A DNA stretch of 57,359 nucleotides from Bacteroidales bacterium (GTDB lineage Bacteria; Bacteroidota; Bacteroidia; Bacteroidales; UBA3824). The position numbers were made by a program, and so were the translations under genes. Every line of letters starts with the position of its first letter. Positions within the stretch are counted from its first letter, which is position 1. Under the pieces are notes generated by a model. It was not told the origin of the DNA, made no database searches, and saw nothing but the letters and a program-made list of their open reading frames with translations. Positions 27,282 through 37,146 of this stretch are shown one piece after another. The DNA is taken from NCBI GenBank assembly GCA_017541145.1, contig JAFXZT010000119.1, forward strand, positions 1-57,359, given 5' to 3'.

Positions 27282-29219
27282 CTAAAATTGCATAAATTCA
27301 AATGCGCTTCTGTAACAATTGTTTTCAGTAGCAAATGTTATTAATCTGTCGTAAAATTTTGAATGTGAGATTGTTGCACTGTCTCCGAAGATTGCAAGTT
27401 TGCGTTTTGCGCGGGTCATTGCTACGTTCATACGGCGAGTATCGTTCAAAAATCCGATTTCGCCTTTGTCGTTGGCTCTCACCATACTTATTATAATTAC
27501 ATCCTTTTCGCGACCTTGAAACGAATCAGCGGTGTCAATTGTTGTTATCGCCTTTATGTAGTCGGGGATGTCGCTCTCTTTCAGATATTTGGCTATAGTT
27601 TCTACTTGCGCTTTGTACGGTGAAATTATGCCAATTTCCGAAACGTGGTGCATGCTTGACATCAATTCTACGTTGTCGATGTAACTTTTTAAGTAGTTGA
27701 TAATCAGGCTCGCTTCTTCTTCGTTGTAACTGCTGAAGGTTTTGGGTTCGGTTTTTTCAATGAATCCTGTTCCGGCAGTGTCAACAAATTCCAATGCTAA
27801 ATCATCATCGAAAACTTTAATATCTTGGCAGTTAGCATTTGCAAACAGTTCTGAATTGTAAAATTCCATGTTACTAAATTGCATAATCATTTTATTCATT
27901 CTGTACTGTTCGTTTAGCATAATTGACACGTTTGATTTTGTCATTATCTTTTCAAACAGAGTTTTGTTTAGACCGCCTTTTATTGCCTCTTTGCTTTTAA
28001 CCGTAGGAGGCAACTGAAAATGATCGCCAGCCAAAATTATGCGTTCGGCTTTTAAAATCGGTATCAAACATGCCGGTTCCAACGCTTGTGCTGCTTCGTC
28101 GATAAATACTGTACGAAACTTTAAATCAGCGATTTCCCTGTATGCCGCACCAACCAAAGTACATGTAATAACTTCAGCTTTGTTGATAATATCGTTAGAA
28201 ACGTAGTAAGCCAAATTGTCGGCCTCTTCGGTTAAACTTCTCGCCTCGTTGTACAACAAAGTTCGCTGATGACGCTCTTCCGGTCCGAAATTGCGTTTGT
28301 ATTTGCCTGCCATTCTTCTGAACTCGTCAGCACGGCGGCGCAACATCTTGATATCTTTGTAGTTAGGATGCGATGCAATTTTGTAATCCAAAGTATGATT
28401 CAATACTTCTTCGGTGACTCTTGCCGGTTGACCAATTCGTACTACATTTACAAAAAATGAAGCAAGTTTTTCCGTAATTAAATCCACCGCAGCATTGCTC
28501 GGCGCGCAAACAAGTACACGTTTTTCGGTTTTTAACGTCATGATAATTGCTCTGACCAAAGTTGTGGTTTTGCCTGTTCCGGGAGGTCCGTGAACAACTG
28601 CAACGTCCTGAGAATCATTTATTAACTTCAAGGCTTGATTCTGTCTTTCGTTTAGTCGCAGGTCTTTGATAAACGCTGTATTTTCGTTGAAATCCGGAGT
28701 CATGTCGCCGTACAAGATCGCTTTTAAACGTATCAATCTTTCGTCTTCCGATTCAATAAATTGATTGATAGCATTTTCCATTTCTTTGTAACTTGTATTA
28801 TCAAAAACAAGTTGCACACAAAGTCCGTGACTCATCATCCAATCTTGCATGCTGTCGATGTTCAAAGTAAGCGTAATTTGATCTTTTTCGCTATTGTTGA
28901 TTACGCCCGTAACGAACTCATCTTCAGGAAAATCCTTTTGAAAAAGTTTTACAGTTCGACCCGATTTGAAAAGATTTCCGTTTTTGTTACCTTCTTCGGG
29001 ACCGCCTTCTGAAATCAGTTTTACCAAAAGTTTTTCGCCGCTGTTGAAAAGTTGGTCGGTAATTCGCATCGGAAAACGGCACATCCCGTTTCTGCGCTGC
29101 TCCGTAAGTGGCTGTTCGTTAACCTTTTGTACAAACTCGTCAACCTCGATTTTTTTCTCCGCATTTATCAGCGGAATCAAGTTGGCAAGTTCTTTATTTA
29201 TTTCATTGATTGTCTTCAT
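27282..29219 (-). CDS. SF1 DNA/RNA helicase of the IGHMBP2/Upf1-like group
   Basis: 645 residues. Helicase motifs are all visible: Q-motif and LNERQNQAL, Walker A GPPGTGKT (211-218), CAPSNAAVD (Ia), motif II FIDEAAQALEPA, motif III LAGDHFQLPPT, motif IV region LNEQYRMN, TIDTADSFQGREKD (V) and VAMTRAKRKL (VI). The N-terminal ~190 residues contain a beta-barrel-like region. It unwinds nucleic acid with ATP, and the pathway is unknown. It starts inside the end of the HsdR_N-like gene (17 bp overlap), so the two are translated together. Confidence 0.92.
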   Translation of the reverse strand: MKTINEINKELANLIPLINAEKKIEVDEFVQKVNEQPLTEQRRNGMCRFPMRITDQLFNSGEKLLVKLISEGGPEEGNKNGNLFKSGRTVKLFQKDFPEDEFVTGVINNSEKDQITLTLNIDSMQDWMMSHGLCVQLVFDNTSYKEMENAINQFIESEDERLIRLKAILYGDMTPDFNENTAFIKDLRLNERQNQALKLINDSQDVAVVHGPPGTGKTTTLVRAIIMTLKTEKRVLVCAPSNAAVDLITEKLASFFVNVVRIGQPARVTEEVLNHTLDYKIASHPNYKDIKMLRRRADEFRRMAGKYKRNFGPEERHQRTLLYNEARSLTEEADNLAYYVSNDIINKAEVITCTLVGAAYREIADLKFRTVFIDEAAQALEPACLIPILKAERIILAGDHFQLPPTVKSKEAIKGGLNKTLFEKIMTKSNVSIMLNEQYRMNKMIMQFSNMEFYNSELFANANCQDIKVFDDDLALEFVDTAGTGFIEKTEPKTFSSYNEEEASLIINYLKSYIDNVELMSSMHHVSEIGIISPYKAQVETIAKYLKESDIPDYIKAITTIDTADSFQGREKDVIIISMVRANDKGEIGFLNDTRRMNVAMTRAKRKLAIFGDSATISHSKFYDRLITFATENNCYRSAFEFMQF

Positions 29220-29673
29220 TTTTAATTATTTGACTGTAAAATGGTATTTCGTGTAAGAACTCGTATTTGTTAGTAGCTTTGTTGTACCTTACACAATAAT
29301 GTGTTAGACCATTTGTTACAATTAAAATTTGTGCTTTCAATTTTATGTTGTATCTTGCGATTTGATTGAAAGTCTGCTGTGTGATTTTTACATCAGTAGC
29401 TTTGCATTCCACAACAGCAACCGGATTACCGTTTTTACTGTAAACAACGATATCGGAACGCTTTTGAGTATTAAAAATTTTCATTCCGATTTCAGTATTC
29501 ATCAGCGATTGCGGAAATTTTTTTTCGTTGATTAAAAAATGCACAAAATTTTGTCTTACCCATTCTTCCGGTGTAAGTACAAGATATTTTTTTCTTAAAA
29601 TGTCAAAAATATATTTATTTTGTGCTTCGAATTTTATACTTAAATCGTAAGTTGGCAAATTTAGTTTTTGCAT
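29203..29673 (-). CDS. HsdR_N-like PD-(D/E)XK domain protein
   Basis: 156 residues from ATG 29673 (MQKLNLPTYDL). A longer frame upstream overlaps the divergent AMP nucleosidase gene and looks non-coding. The domain resembles the N-terminus of type I restriction R subunits: EEWVRQNFVHFL, Glu61, Asp74 in RSDIVVYSKNGNPVAVVECKA with Glu89-Cys90-Lys91 as the D-ExK triad. No helicase or methylase part is attached. In Bacteroidetes this domain is often found beside holA, as here. It overlaps the SF1 helicase gene, suggesting a nuclease-helicase pair; that function is inferred. Confidence 0.85.
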   Translation of the reverse strand: MQKLNLPTYDLSIKFEAQNKYIFDILRKKYLVLTPEEWVRQNFVHFLINEKKFPQSLMNTEIGMKIFNTQKRSDIVVYSKNGNPVAVVECKATDVKITQQTFNQIARYNIKLKAQILIVTNGLTHYCVRYNKATNKYEFLHEIPFYSQIIKNEDNQ

Positions 29674-29722
29674 AATTTCGATAAAATAAACATACAAATT
29701 TAAACAAAAAAATTTAAACTTT

Positions 29723-30502
29723 ATGAGAACAAAAGAAGAAATCGTAAGAAACTGGTTACCAAGATATACCGGTAGAGAATTGGAACAATTTGACAAACAT
29801 ATCCTTCTGACAAATTTCCAAAACTATTTGGAACTTTTTTCTCACAAATACAATGTTCCGATTATGGGTTTGGACAAAAATATGCCGTCGGTTTCTGCCA
29901 ATGGTATTACATTAATCAATTTTGGAATGGGTAGTCCGAATGCCGCAACAATAATGGATCTTTTGTCAGCCGTATCACCTCAAGCTGTTTTGTTTTTGGG
30001 AAAATGCGGCGGTCTCAAGAAAATTAACAAATTAGGTGACATCATTCTTCCAATTGCAGCAATCAGAGGTGAAGGTACTTCAAATGAATATTTCCCGCCG
30101 GAAGTTCCTGCATTACCGGCATTTAGCCTTATCCGTGCGGCTTCTGCCGTAGTTCGTGACTATGGACATGACTATTGGACAGGTACAGTTTATACTACAA
30201 ACCGACGCGTTTGGGAATGGGACGAGGATTTTAAGAATTATTTAAGAAAAATCAGAACCATGGGCGTTGATATGGAAACTGCAACATTGTTTTCGGTAGC
30301 GTTCAAAAACTCAATACCTTGCGGTGCTTTGCTTTTGGTTTCTGACCAGCCTATGATTTCTTCCGGAGTAAAAACACGCGAGAGCGACAACAGTGTTACA
30401 AAAAATTTTGTTAACGACCATTTGATGATGGGTATCAAGTCGTTGGAAGAAATTATCAACAATGCTCGAAGCGTTAAACACTTGAGATTTGACGAAGAAT
30501 AA
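29723..30502 (+). CDS. amn: AMP nucleosidase
   Basis: 259 residues of the purine phosphorylase (PNP/UDP) fold, the short Bacteroidetes form without the N-terminal domain of the E. coli enzyme. Typical parts are INFGMGSPNAATIMDLLSA, LFLGKCGGLKK, GVDMETATLFSVA (the purine-contact Met-Glu) and LLVSDQPM. It splits AMP to adenine and ribose-5-phosphate in the cytosol. It is divergent from the HsdR_N-like gene by only 49 bp and ends in TAATG shared with holA, so the two are translationally coupled. Confidence 0.9.
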   Translation: MRTKEEIVRNWLPRYTGRELEQFDKHILLTNFQNYLELFSHKYNVPIMGLDKNMPSVSANGITLINFGMGSPNAATIMDLLSAVSPQAVLFLGKCGGLKKINKLGDIILPIAAIRGEGTSNEYFPPEVPALPAFSLIRAASAVVRDYGHDYWTGTVYTTNRRVWEWDEDFKNYLRKIRTMGVDMETATLFSVAFKNSIPCGALLLVSDQPMISSGVKTRESDNSVTKNFVNDHLMMGIKSLEEIINNARSVKHLRFDEE

Positions 30503-31506
30503 TGGCTGTTACATTTGAATCCATAATGTCGGATTTAAAAGCAAAAAAGTTTGCTACAGTGTACCTTCTTCAAGGTGACGAACCTTATTATATTGACAAA
30601 ATTTCGTCGTATATCGAAGAAAATGCACTTACGGCAGATGAAAAAGTTTTCAATCAGACTGTAGTTTATGGAAAAGACATTGATGTCAGAAATCTTGATT
30701 CATTGGCTCGTAGATTTCCGGCGATGGCTCAGCATCAGGTAGTTATTGTAAAAGAAGCACAAGATTTAAAACAGATTGAGGATTTGGTATTTTATGTACA
30801 AAAGCCTCAACCTTCTACAATTTTGGTTTTGAATTACAAATACAAAACGCTTGATAAAAGGAAAAAACTATACACCGCAATAGAAAAAAGCGGTGTATTG
30901 TTTACTTCTACAAAACTTTATGAGAACAAAATTCCGGCATGGATAGAATCATATATCAAGAATTTGGGTTTTACATCTGATCCCCGTGTTCCGTCGTTGT
31001 TAACAGAATATTTGGGAAACGATTTGTCAAAAATTTCAAACGAACTTGATAAACTTGCGATATCTTTGCCAAAAGGTTCGCAAATTACTTTGGATAGTGT
31101 TCAAAATAATGTAGGTATTAGTAAAGATTACAACAATTTTGAATTGCAAAAAGTAATAGGAACCGGCGATGTTACAAAAGCAGCGAGAATAGTTAATCAT
31201 TTTGCAAAAAATCAGAAAGATAATCCTTTGGTGTTGACAATCACATCGTTGTACGGATTTTTCGCCAAGATGTTGATATATTGGCAATACAAAAACGGAG
31301 ACAGTTCAAAACTTGCTTCAGCGATGGGATGCAATCCGTATTTTTTGAAAGATTATCACGAGGCAGCACGCCGTTTAAACAAGTTGAAAGTGATTCAATG
31401 TATCTCATTATTAAGGGAATACGACCTTAAAAGCAAAGGTGTCGGCAATTCGTCAACTGATGCCGGAGCACTGCTTCAAGAATTGATTTTTAAAATTATG
31501 CATTAA
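30502..31506 (+). CDS. holA: DNA polymerase III subunit delta
   Basis: 334 residues. The N-terminal FATVYLLQGDEPYYIDKISSYIEE and the RRFPAMAQHQVVIVKEAQ segment are those of HolA, the clamp-loader subunit that opens the beta clamp. Further on come LTEYLGNDLSKISNELDKLA and a helical C-terminal domain. It starts on the last base of the AMP nucleosidase stop (TAATG). It is followed by a 113 bp gap and a HAMP-GAF gene. Confidence 0.92.
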   Translation: MAVTFESIMSDLKAKKFATVYLLQGDEPYYIDKISSYIEENALTADEKVFNQTVVYGKDIDVRNLDSLARRFPAMAQHQVVIVKEAQDLKQIEDLVFYVQKPQPSTILVLNYKYKTLDKRKKLYTAIEKSGVLFTSTKLYENKIPAWIESYIKNLGFTSDPRVPSLLTEYLGNDLSKISNELDKLAISLPKGSQITLDSVQNNVGISKDYNNFELQKVIGTGDVTKAARIVNHFAKNQKDNPLVLTITSLYGFFAKMLIYWQYKNGDSSKLASAMGCNPYFLKDYHEAARRLNKLKVIQCISLLREYDLKSKGVGNSSTDAGALLQELIFKIMH

Positions 31507-31619
31507 ATTTTAGAAAAAAAATTTGGATTTGGCTTATTTGTTGCTTAATTTTAACCAGAATTTATTTGCTGTATTTTCTGGCAAAATTTTGGATATTAGA
31601 AATTTAATTTAAATATAGG

Positions 31620-33767
31620 ATGAAATCATTTTTCAGTTTTCCAGTAAGATTTAAGCTAATATTTGGATTTAGCTGTTTGGCATTGATTCTTTTGGGTATG
31701 TATCTGTTGTTACGATTCAACCAAAGGGAGATAAAGTCCTATGCGGATGCGAATTTAAAAGTGAATTATCCGCTTATGGTTACTACCGAAAATTTAAAAG
31801 ATTTGGTTACAAAATCTCAATTTTTGGTTACTAAATGGACTCTTAAAGCTGATCCTTTAAACAATAAATTGAAAAGTGAAATCGAATCTTGTCATGGAGA
31901 ATTGTATGATACACTAAAATCACAAATTTTCGAGAAGGTTGATGATGATATGTTGACTTTAGAGCAGAAAAATTTGTGTTTTGATCTTACTTCTACGATA
32001 GATACATTGTTTGGTCTTCAGGAAGATTTGATGGAAAATCTTAATACAGACGTCGAATTTGATGATTTGTCTAATTTTTCGTTCAAAAAATTCAGCCTTT
32101 TGGATGGTGAAATCAATGATTGTTACAAAAGATCGTTAGCGATGTCTACGAGATTGGTAAACACCTTTTATAAAGCGTCTTCCAATAATATTATTAATTC
32201 CAGAAGAGAGATTTTGAATACGGAAGACATCTTTTTGTATTCAATAATCGGTGCAATATTTTTAGTATTTTTAATTTCATTTTGGCTTTGTCGTTCGCTT
32301 GGCAGATCAATCGATTATGTAAATGCGAAACTTGGACAAATGGCAGACGGAGATTTGCCGGATGTTAGTATTTTGAGGCGACTCGACGAAATAGGTGAGA
32401 TGTCAAAATCGCTTAATAAATTGGTTTCCAACTTGAAAGAGACTTCTCAGTTCGCTATCCGAATCGGTGAAGGAAATTATTCAACCGAGTTTAAACCAAG
32501 AAGTAAGCAGGATGTCCTTGCAAACTCATTGCTTGTCATGCGTGACAACTTGATTAAGGCTGAGGAAGATGCTGAACAACGTAAAATTGAAAATACACAG
32601 CGAAACTGGGCGTCACAAGGTTTGGCAGAGTTCAACGAGGTTTTGCGTAATGCCGGTGACGATATGCAAGTTTTGTCAAACCGTGTTATTGAGCGACTTG
32701 TGAGATACTTGGACGCTAATATGGGTGGTATTTATATTGTGGATGATTCCAATCCGGAAGATATTCACTTGGAACTTACCGCTTTTTATGCTTACGACCG
32801 TTTGAAATATGTTAAACAAAGAATTGAAATCGGCGAAAACCTTGTAGGACAGTGTTTCCGTGAAAATGAAACTGTTTATATGACTGATCTTCCAAAGGGT
32901 TACGTTCATATCAGTTCAGGACTTGGCGAAGCTGACCCGACATGTTTGGTAATTGTACCGTTGAAAGTAAATGCTGAAACTTATGGTATTGTAGAATTGG
33001 CTTCGTTCCAAGTAATTGAGAAATATCAAGTTGAATTTATTGAGAAAATTGGTGAAACTATTGCTTCTACAATTGCAAATGTTAAGATTAATATGAATAC
33101 TCAGAAACTTCTTGAAGAATCTCATCAAAAGTCAGAGAGACTTGCACAACAAGAAGCAGAAGTTCACAAAAATATCGAATCGTTGAAAGCTCAGATTGAA
33201 AATCTTGAAGATGTTAACAAACGCGAACTTATCAAATATCAAAAGCTTCATGACGATTTTGAAAATCAGGCAGAAACTCATTCTACTGTTATTCAGAAAC
33301 TTAACGAAAAAGCTGATAAGTTTAAAGATGAATTTATGAAACAGCAGTTCGTCCTTAACAATTCGGCGGGATATTACGAAATCGATCCTCAAGGATTCTA
33401 CCTCAATATGAATAGCCGTTTGCTTAATTCTATTGATATGCCAATCAACGAAATCGAAAATCATGATATTCGTTCATTCATGGCAGATCCGGCAGATGTA
33501 GAAAAATTTACCAGCGTGATGTCAAAACTTTCAGAAGGATTGATTCACAGCGGTGTTACAAAATATTTCTTTGACGGAAAAGTAGTTTATCTTAGCGAGA
33601 CATTCTCTCCGCTGCGTGATGAATACAATATTTTGATTAAAGTTTGTGTAATTGCTATTAATGTAACAGAACATGTTAACAGGGCAATTGATTTGGAACG
33701 TCAGATTGGAGATTTGAAAGCAGAGAATGATGTTTTGAACACACGTTTGCTCGGAATGAAAAATTAA
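31620..33767 (+). CDS. Membrane sensor protein, HAMP-GAF-coiled coil-PAS, no output domain
   Basis: 715 residues. Two membrane helices (~12-30 and ~205-225) flank a ~175-residue periplasmic helical domain. Then follow a HAMP region (RSLGRSIDYVNAKLGQMADGD and its second helix), a GAF domain (~335-490, with VIERLVRYLDANMGGIYIVDD and VIVPLKVNAETYGIVELAS), a coiled coil (~495-575) and a PAS-like domain (~580-690, FVLNNSAGYYEIDPQGFYL) ending in a short coil. No histidine kinase, GGDEF or methyl-accepting region follows. It may signal through a separate partner. A terminator follows it. Confidence 0.85.
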   Translation: MKSFFSFPVRFKLIFGFSCLALILLGMYLLLRFNQREIKSYADANLKVNYPLMVTTENLKDLVTKSQFLVTKWTLKADPLNNKLKSEIESCHGELYDTLKSQIFEKVDDDMLTLEQKNLCFDLTSTIDTLFGLQEDLMENLNTDVEFDDLSNFSFKKFSLLDGEINDCYKRSLAMSTRLVNTFYKASSNNIINSRREILNTEDIFLYSIIGAIFLVFLISFWLCRSLGRSIDYVNAKLGQMADGDLPDVSILRRLDEIGEMSKSLNKLVSNLKETSQFAIRIGEGNYSTEFKPRSKQDVLANSLLVMRDNLIKAEEDAEQRKIENTQRNWASQGLAEFNEVLRNAGDDMQVLSNRVIERLVRYLDANMGGIYIVDDSNPEDIHLELTAFYAYDRLKYVKQRIEIGENLVGQCFRENETVYMTDLPKGYVHISSGLGEADPTCLVIVPLKVNAETYGIVELASFQVIEKYQVEFIEKIGETIASTIANVKINMNTQKLLEESHQKSERLAQQEAEVHKNIESLKAQIENLEDVNKRELIKYQKLHDDFENQAETHSTVIQKLNEKADKFKDEFMKQQFVLNNSAGYYEIDPQGFYLNMNSRLLNSIDMPINEIENHDIRSFMADPADVEKFTSVMSKLSEGLIHSGVTKYFFDGKVVYLSETFSPLRDEYNILIKVCVIAINVTEHVNRAIDLERQIGDLKAENDVLNTRLLGMKN

Positions 33768-33796
33768 CATTAGTAAATAAATTCTTAAACTTTTTT

Positions 33797-33830
33797 AAAA
33801 AGCCGGAGGAAATATCCTTCGGCTTTTTTT
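33797..33830 (+). terminator. Terminator of the HAMP-GAF gene
   Basis: A 14 bp stem with AAAAAGCCGGAGGA on the left and TCCTTCGGCTTTTT on the right, loop AATA, then a T run. One G-T pair. Confidence 0.88.
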
Positions 33831-33912
33831 CTATATATATAAGGTGTAAAATCATTATTTTTATTTGACCTTGATATTCAAACAAAATATTTTTTAAAGT
33901 TAATGTTAAAAC

Positions 33913-33943
33913 TTTGTAATAATTAAAAAATTTTATATCTTTG
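33913..33943 (+). promoter_or_regulatory. Promoter of secDF
   Basis: TTTG (33913-33916), 19 bp spacer, TATCTTTG (33936-33943), a full Bacteroidetes housekeeping promoter. The leader to the secDF start codon would be about 75 bases. Confidence 0.75.
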
Positions 33944-34023
33944 CAACCGCTTAAAAATATCTAAATTATTGTGGTTTCACAGTTAAAGAAGCAATTAAAA
34001 TATATAAAAATAAACGATAACAA

Positions 34024-37000
34024 ATGTCAAATAAAGGATTAATTAGGGTATTAGCAATAGCTTTATTCCTTGCATGTTTGTACCATCTGTCTTTTACGGT
34101 GGTTACATCCAATGTGAAAAAAAAGGCTGCTGAATATTCAGCAGGTGATCCGGACAAAGAGGCTAAGTATTTAGACTCTATTGGTAAAAAGCCAATTTAT
34201 TTGGGCTTTACATACAAAGAGTGTTTGGAAAACGAACTCAATTTCGGTCTGGACTTGAAAGGCGGTATGAACGTTATTCTTGAAGTGTCTGTAGCAGACG
34301 TAGTTAATGCACTTGCAAGCAACCGCAACGATTCTACTTATCAGAAAGTTATGAGATTGGCTACACAGAAACAAAAAAATAGCCAAGCTGACTTTATCAC
34401 TCTTTTCGGTGAAGCTTTTGATGAAGTAGCTCCTCATGGAAAATTGGCAGCATATTTCACTACTACTACTTTGAACGGTTTAGTAAGTGGTACTTCTACC
34501 AACGAGGAAGTTCTCAAAGTTTTGAGAGATCAAAGTGAAGCTGCTATTGCAAACTCTTTCAACGTTTTGCGTACTCGTATCGACCGTTTCGGTGTTACTC
34601 AGCCTAATATTCAACCTCTTACCGGTCAAACCGGCAGAATTTTGGTTGAACTTCCGGGTGTAAAAGATCCTGAGCGCGTTAAGAAACTTTTGAAAGGTAC
34701 TGCTAATCTTGAATTCTGGGAAACATATTCTTTACCTGAAATTTATAATCAACTTATTGCAGTTGATGCCAAAGTAAAACAATTGCTTGATGCTAATTAT
34801 GATTTTGACAAGGGTGAAATTGAGCAAGTAGCTGTTGCACAAGATTCTACAGCAGAAACTTCACTTCTTGGAAATTCTGATTCTTCAAACGTAAGTTTGC
34901 TTGATGGTCAGGTAGATTCTTCAGCTAATTCTGCTGCAAATCAATTTGCAAAACAGCATCCGTTGTTCTCTGTACTTCAAATTTCTGCTACACAGAACGG
35001 TCCTACAGAGGGTGCGCTTGTTGGTTGGGTTGATTTCAAAGATACTGCAACTGTTAACAAATATTTGCATTGTCCTAAAGTAGCTTCTGAATTACCTAAA
35101 GATCTTCGTTTCTACTGGTCAGTAAAACCTGCTGATTTAGGTAAAGGTGAAACTTCTCTTTATGAATTGATTGCAATTAAAGTTTCAAATCAGCGTGAAG
35201 GTGGTGTTGCTCCTCTTAACGGCGACGCTATTACAAACGCTCGTGAAGAATTTGACGAACACAAAGGTGGTAGCGCAATGGTTTCTATGACCATGAATGG
35301 CGAAGGTGCTAGAACTTGGGCACGTCTTACCAAAGCTAACATCCACAGACAAATTGCTATCGTTCTTGATGGTTATGTATATTCTTATCCTACTGTTCAG
35401 GGTGAAATCTCTGGCGGTAACTCTCAAATTACAGGTAACTTCACAGTAGCTGAAGCAAAAGACTTGGCTAACATCCTCAAATCAGGTAAATTGCCGGCTC
35501 CTGCAAAAGTTATTGAAGAAGAAATCGTAGGTCCTTCACTCGGTCAAGCAACTATCGATCAAGGTATGTCTTCTTTCATCGTTGCATTCTTGATTGTAAT
35601 TGCTTACATGATTTTATATTACAACATCGCCGGTGTTGGTTCAGCTATTGCATTGATTTGCAACGTATTCTTCTTGTTTGGTGTACTTGCTTCACTTGGC
35701 GCTGTTCTTACATTGCCTGGTATCGCCGGTATCGTTCTTACAATGGGTATGGCTGTGGATGCTAACGTTATTATTTTCGAACGTATTCGTGAGGAACTTC
35801 ACAACGACAAAGGTCTTAAACTTGCTATTCAAGACGGTTACAGCAATTCTTATTCTGCAATCCTTGACGGTAACTGTACAACTTTGTTGACCGGTATTAT
35901 CCTTTACGTATTCGGTCACGGTCCTATCCAAGGTTTTGCTTCTACATTGGTTATCGGTATTATTACAACTTTGATAACAGCAATTTTCGTTACTCGTCTT
36001 TTCTTTGAATTCTTGTTGAACAAAAATGTTAACATCAAATTCTGGAATAATTGGAACGAATATGCTTTGAAAAATTCTAAGTACAATTTTATCGACAAGA
36101 AGAAAACATTCTATGTTGTTTCAGCTGTTCTTGTTGTGATTTCTTTGGCTTCAATGTTTACCAAAGGTTTCGATCAAGGCGTTGACTTTGTCGGTGGTCG
36201 TACTTATACTGTAAAATTCGATCAACCGGTTTCTACTGTTGATATTGCTAATTTACTTGAAGAAAAATTCGGTTCAGCTCCGCAGGTTAAAACTTTCGGT
36301 TCTGAAGACCAAGTAAAAATTATTACAAAATATCGTATTGATGATGAGAGCGACGGCGTTGATTCTGAAGTACAAACAATGCTTTATGATAATTTGATTT
36401 CGCTTTACAAGACAGCAAATATCACACGTGATATGTTCTTGCAAGGTTTTGTAATCGATGCAAACGGTAATCCTCAGCTTTCTAACAATCCTAACCAACC
36501 AACAATTGGTTTCCAATCATCATCAAAAGTAGGTCCTACTATTGCTGACGATATCAAGAAATCTGCAACATTGTCAATCGTTCTTTCTTTGATTGTGATG
36601 TTCCTTTACATCGTAATCCGATTCAGAAAATGGCAGTATGCAGCAGGTGCTACAGCTGCTTTGATTCACGATACAATAATTGTGCTTGGTATGTTCTCAT
36701 TGCTCAGCTCATTTATGCCGTTCTCAATGGAAATCGACCAATCATTTATTGCTGCAATTTTGACAATTGTAGGTTACTCAATCAACGATACCGTGGTTGT
36801 ATTCGACCGTATCCGTGAATTTATTGGTTTGCGTCCTTCTACAGACCTCAAGGAAAATATGAATGGTGCAATCAATTCTACATTGAGTCGTACAATTAAT
36901 ACTTCTTTGACAACAATTTTTGTATTGTTGGTTATCTTCATCTTTGGTGGTGAAGTTATCAGAGGTTTTGTATTTGCATTGTTGCTCGGTATGATTATCG

Positions 37001-37089
37001 GTACTTATTCTTCAGTATTCATCGCATCTCCGATTTCATTCGATTTGTTGAACAGAGAATCTAAGAAAGAAAAAGAATTGAAGAAATAA
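34024..37089 (+). CDS. secDF: Protein translocase SecDF (fused)
   Basis: 1021 residues: SecD and SecF joined in one chain, as is common in Bacteroidetes. The SecD half has the N-terminal helix, the P1 domain (LNFGLDLKGGMNVIL) and helices with GMAVDANVIIFERIREE. The SecF half begins after LLNKNVNIKFWNNW, with GVDFVGGRTYTV, and ends with GYSINDTVVVFDRIRE and the last helices. It is a proton-driven RND-type motor that pulls exported proteins through SecYEG. A low-complexity insertion (~274-306) lies in the P1 region. Confidence 0.97.
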   Translation: MSNKGLIRVLAIALFLACLYHLSFTVVTSNVKKKAAEYSAGDPDKEAKYLDSIGKKPIYLGFTYKECLENELNFGLDLKGGMNVILEVSVADVVNALASNRNDSTYQKVMRLATQKQKNSQADFITLFGEAFDEVAPHGKLAAYFTTTTLNGLVSGTSTNEEVLKVLRDQSEAAIANSFNVLRTRIDRFGVTQPNIQPLTGQTGRILVELPGVKDPERVKKLLKGTANLEFWETYSLPEIYNQLIAVDAKVKQLLDANYDFDKGEIEQVAVAQDSTAETSLLGNSDSSNVSLLDGQVDSSANSAANQFAKQHPLFSVLQISATQNGPTEGALVGWVDFKDTATVNKYLHCPKVASELPKDLRFYWSVKPADLGKGETSLYELIAIKVSNQREGGVAPLNGDAITNAREEFDEHKGGSAMVSMTMNGEGARTWARLTKANIHRQIAIVLDGYVYSYPTVQGEISGGNSQITGNFTVAEAKDLANILKSGKLPAPAKVIEEEIVGPSLGQATIDQGMSSFIVAFLIVIAYMILYYNIAGVGSAIALICNVFFLFGVLASLGAVLTLPGIAGIVLTMGMAVDANVIIFERIREELHNDKGLKLAIQDGYSNSYSAILDGNCTTLLTGIILYVFGHGPIQGFASTLVIGIITTLITAIFVTRLFFEFLLNKNVNIKFWNNWNEYALKNSKYNFIDKKKTFYVVSAVLVVISLASMFTKGFDQGVDFVGGRTYTVKFDQPVSTVDIANLLEEKFGSAPQVKTFGSEDQVKIITKYRIDDESDGVDSEVQTMLYDNLISLYKTANITRDMFLQGFVIDANGNPQLSNNPNQPTIGFQSSSKVGPTIADDIKKSATLSIVLSLIVMFLYIVIRFRKWQYAAGATAALIHDTIIVLGMFSLLSSFMPFSMEIDQSFIAAILTIVGYSINDTVVVFDRIREFIGLRPSTDLKENMNGAINSTLSRTINTSLTTIFVLLVIFIFGGEVIRGFVFALLLGMIIGTYSSVFIASPISFDLLNRESKKEKELKK

Positions 37090-37109
37090 ATATTGTTAAG
37101 AATTCTATA

Positions 37110-37146
37110 AAAAGAGAGATGTCATAATTTGGCATCTCTTTTTTTT
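37110..37146 (+). terminator. Terminator of secDF
   Basis: A 15 bp stem (37110-37124 with 37130-37144, including G-T pairs) with loop TAATT, followed by T. Confidence 0.88.

Noticed and set aside
29674..29796. Longer N-terminus for the HsdR_N-like protein
   Set aside because: It overlaps the start of the divergent AMP nucleosidase gene and has no family support; ATG 29673 gives the expected domain start.
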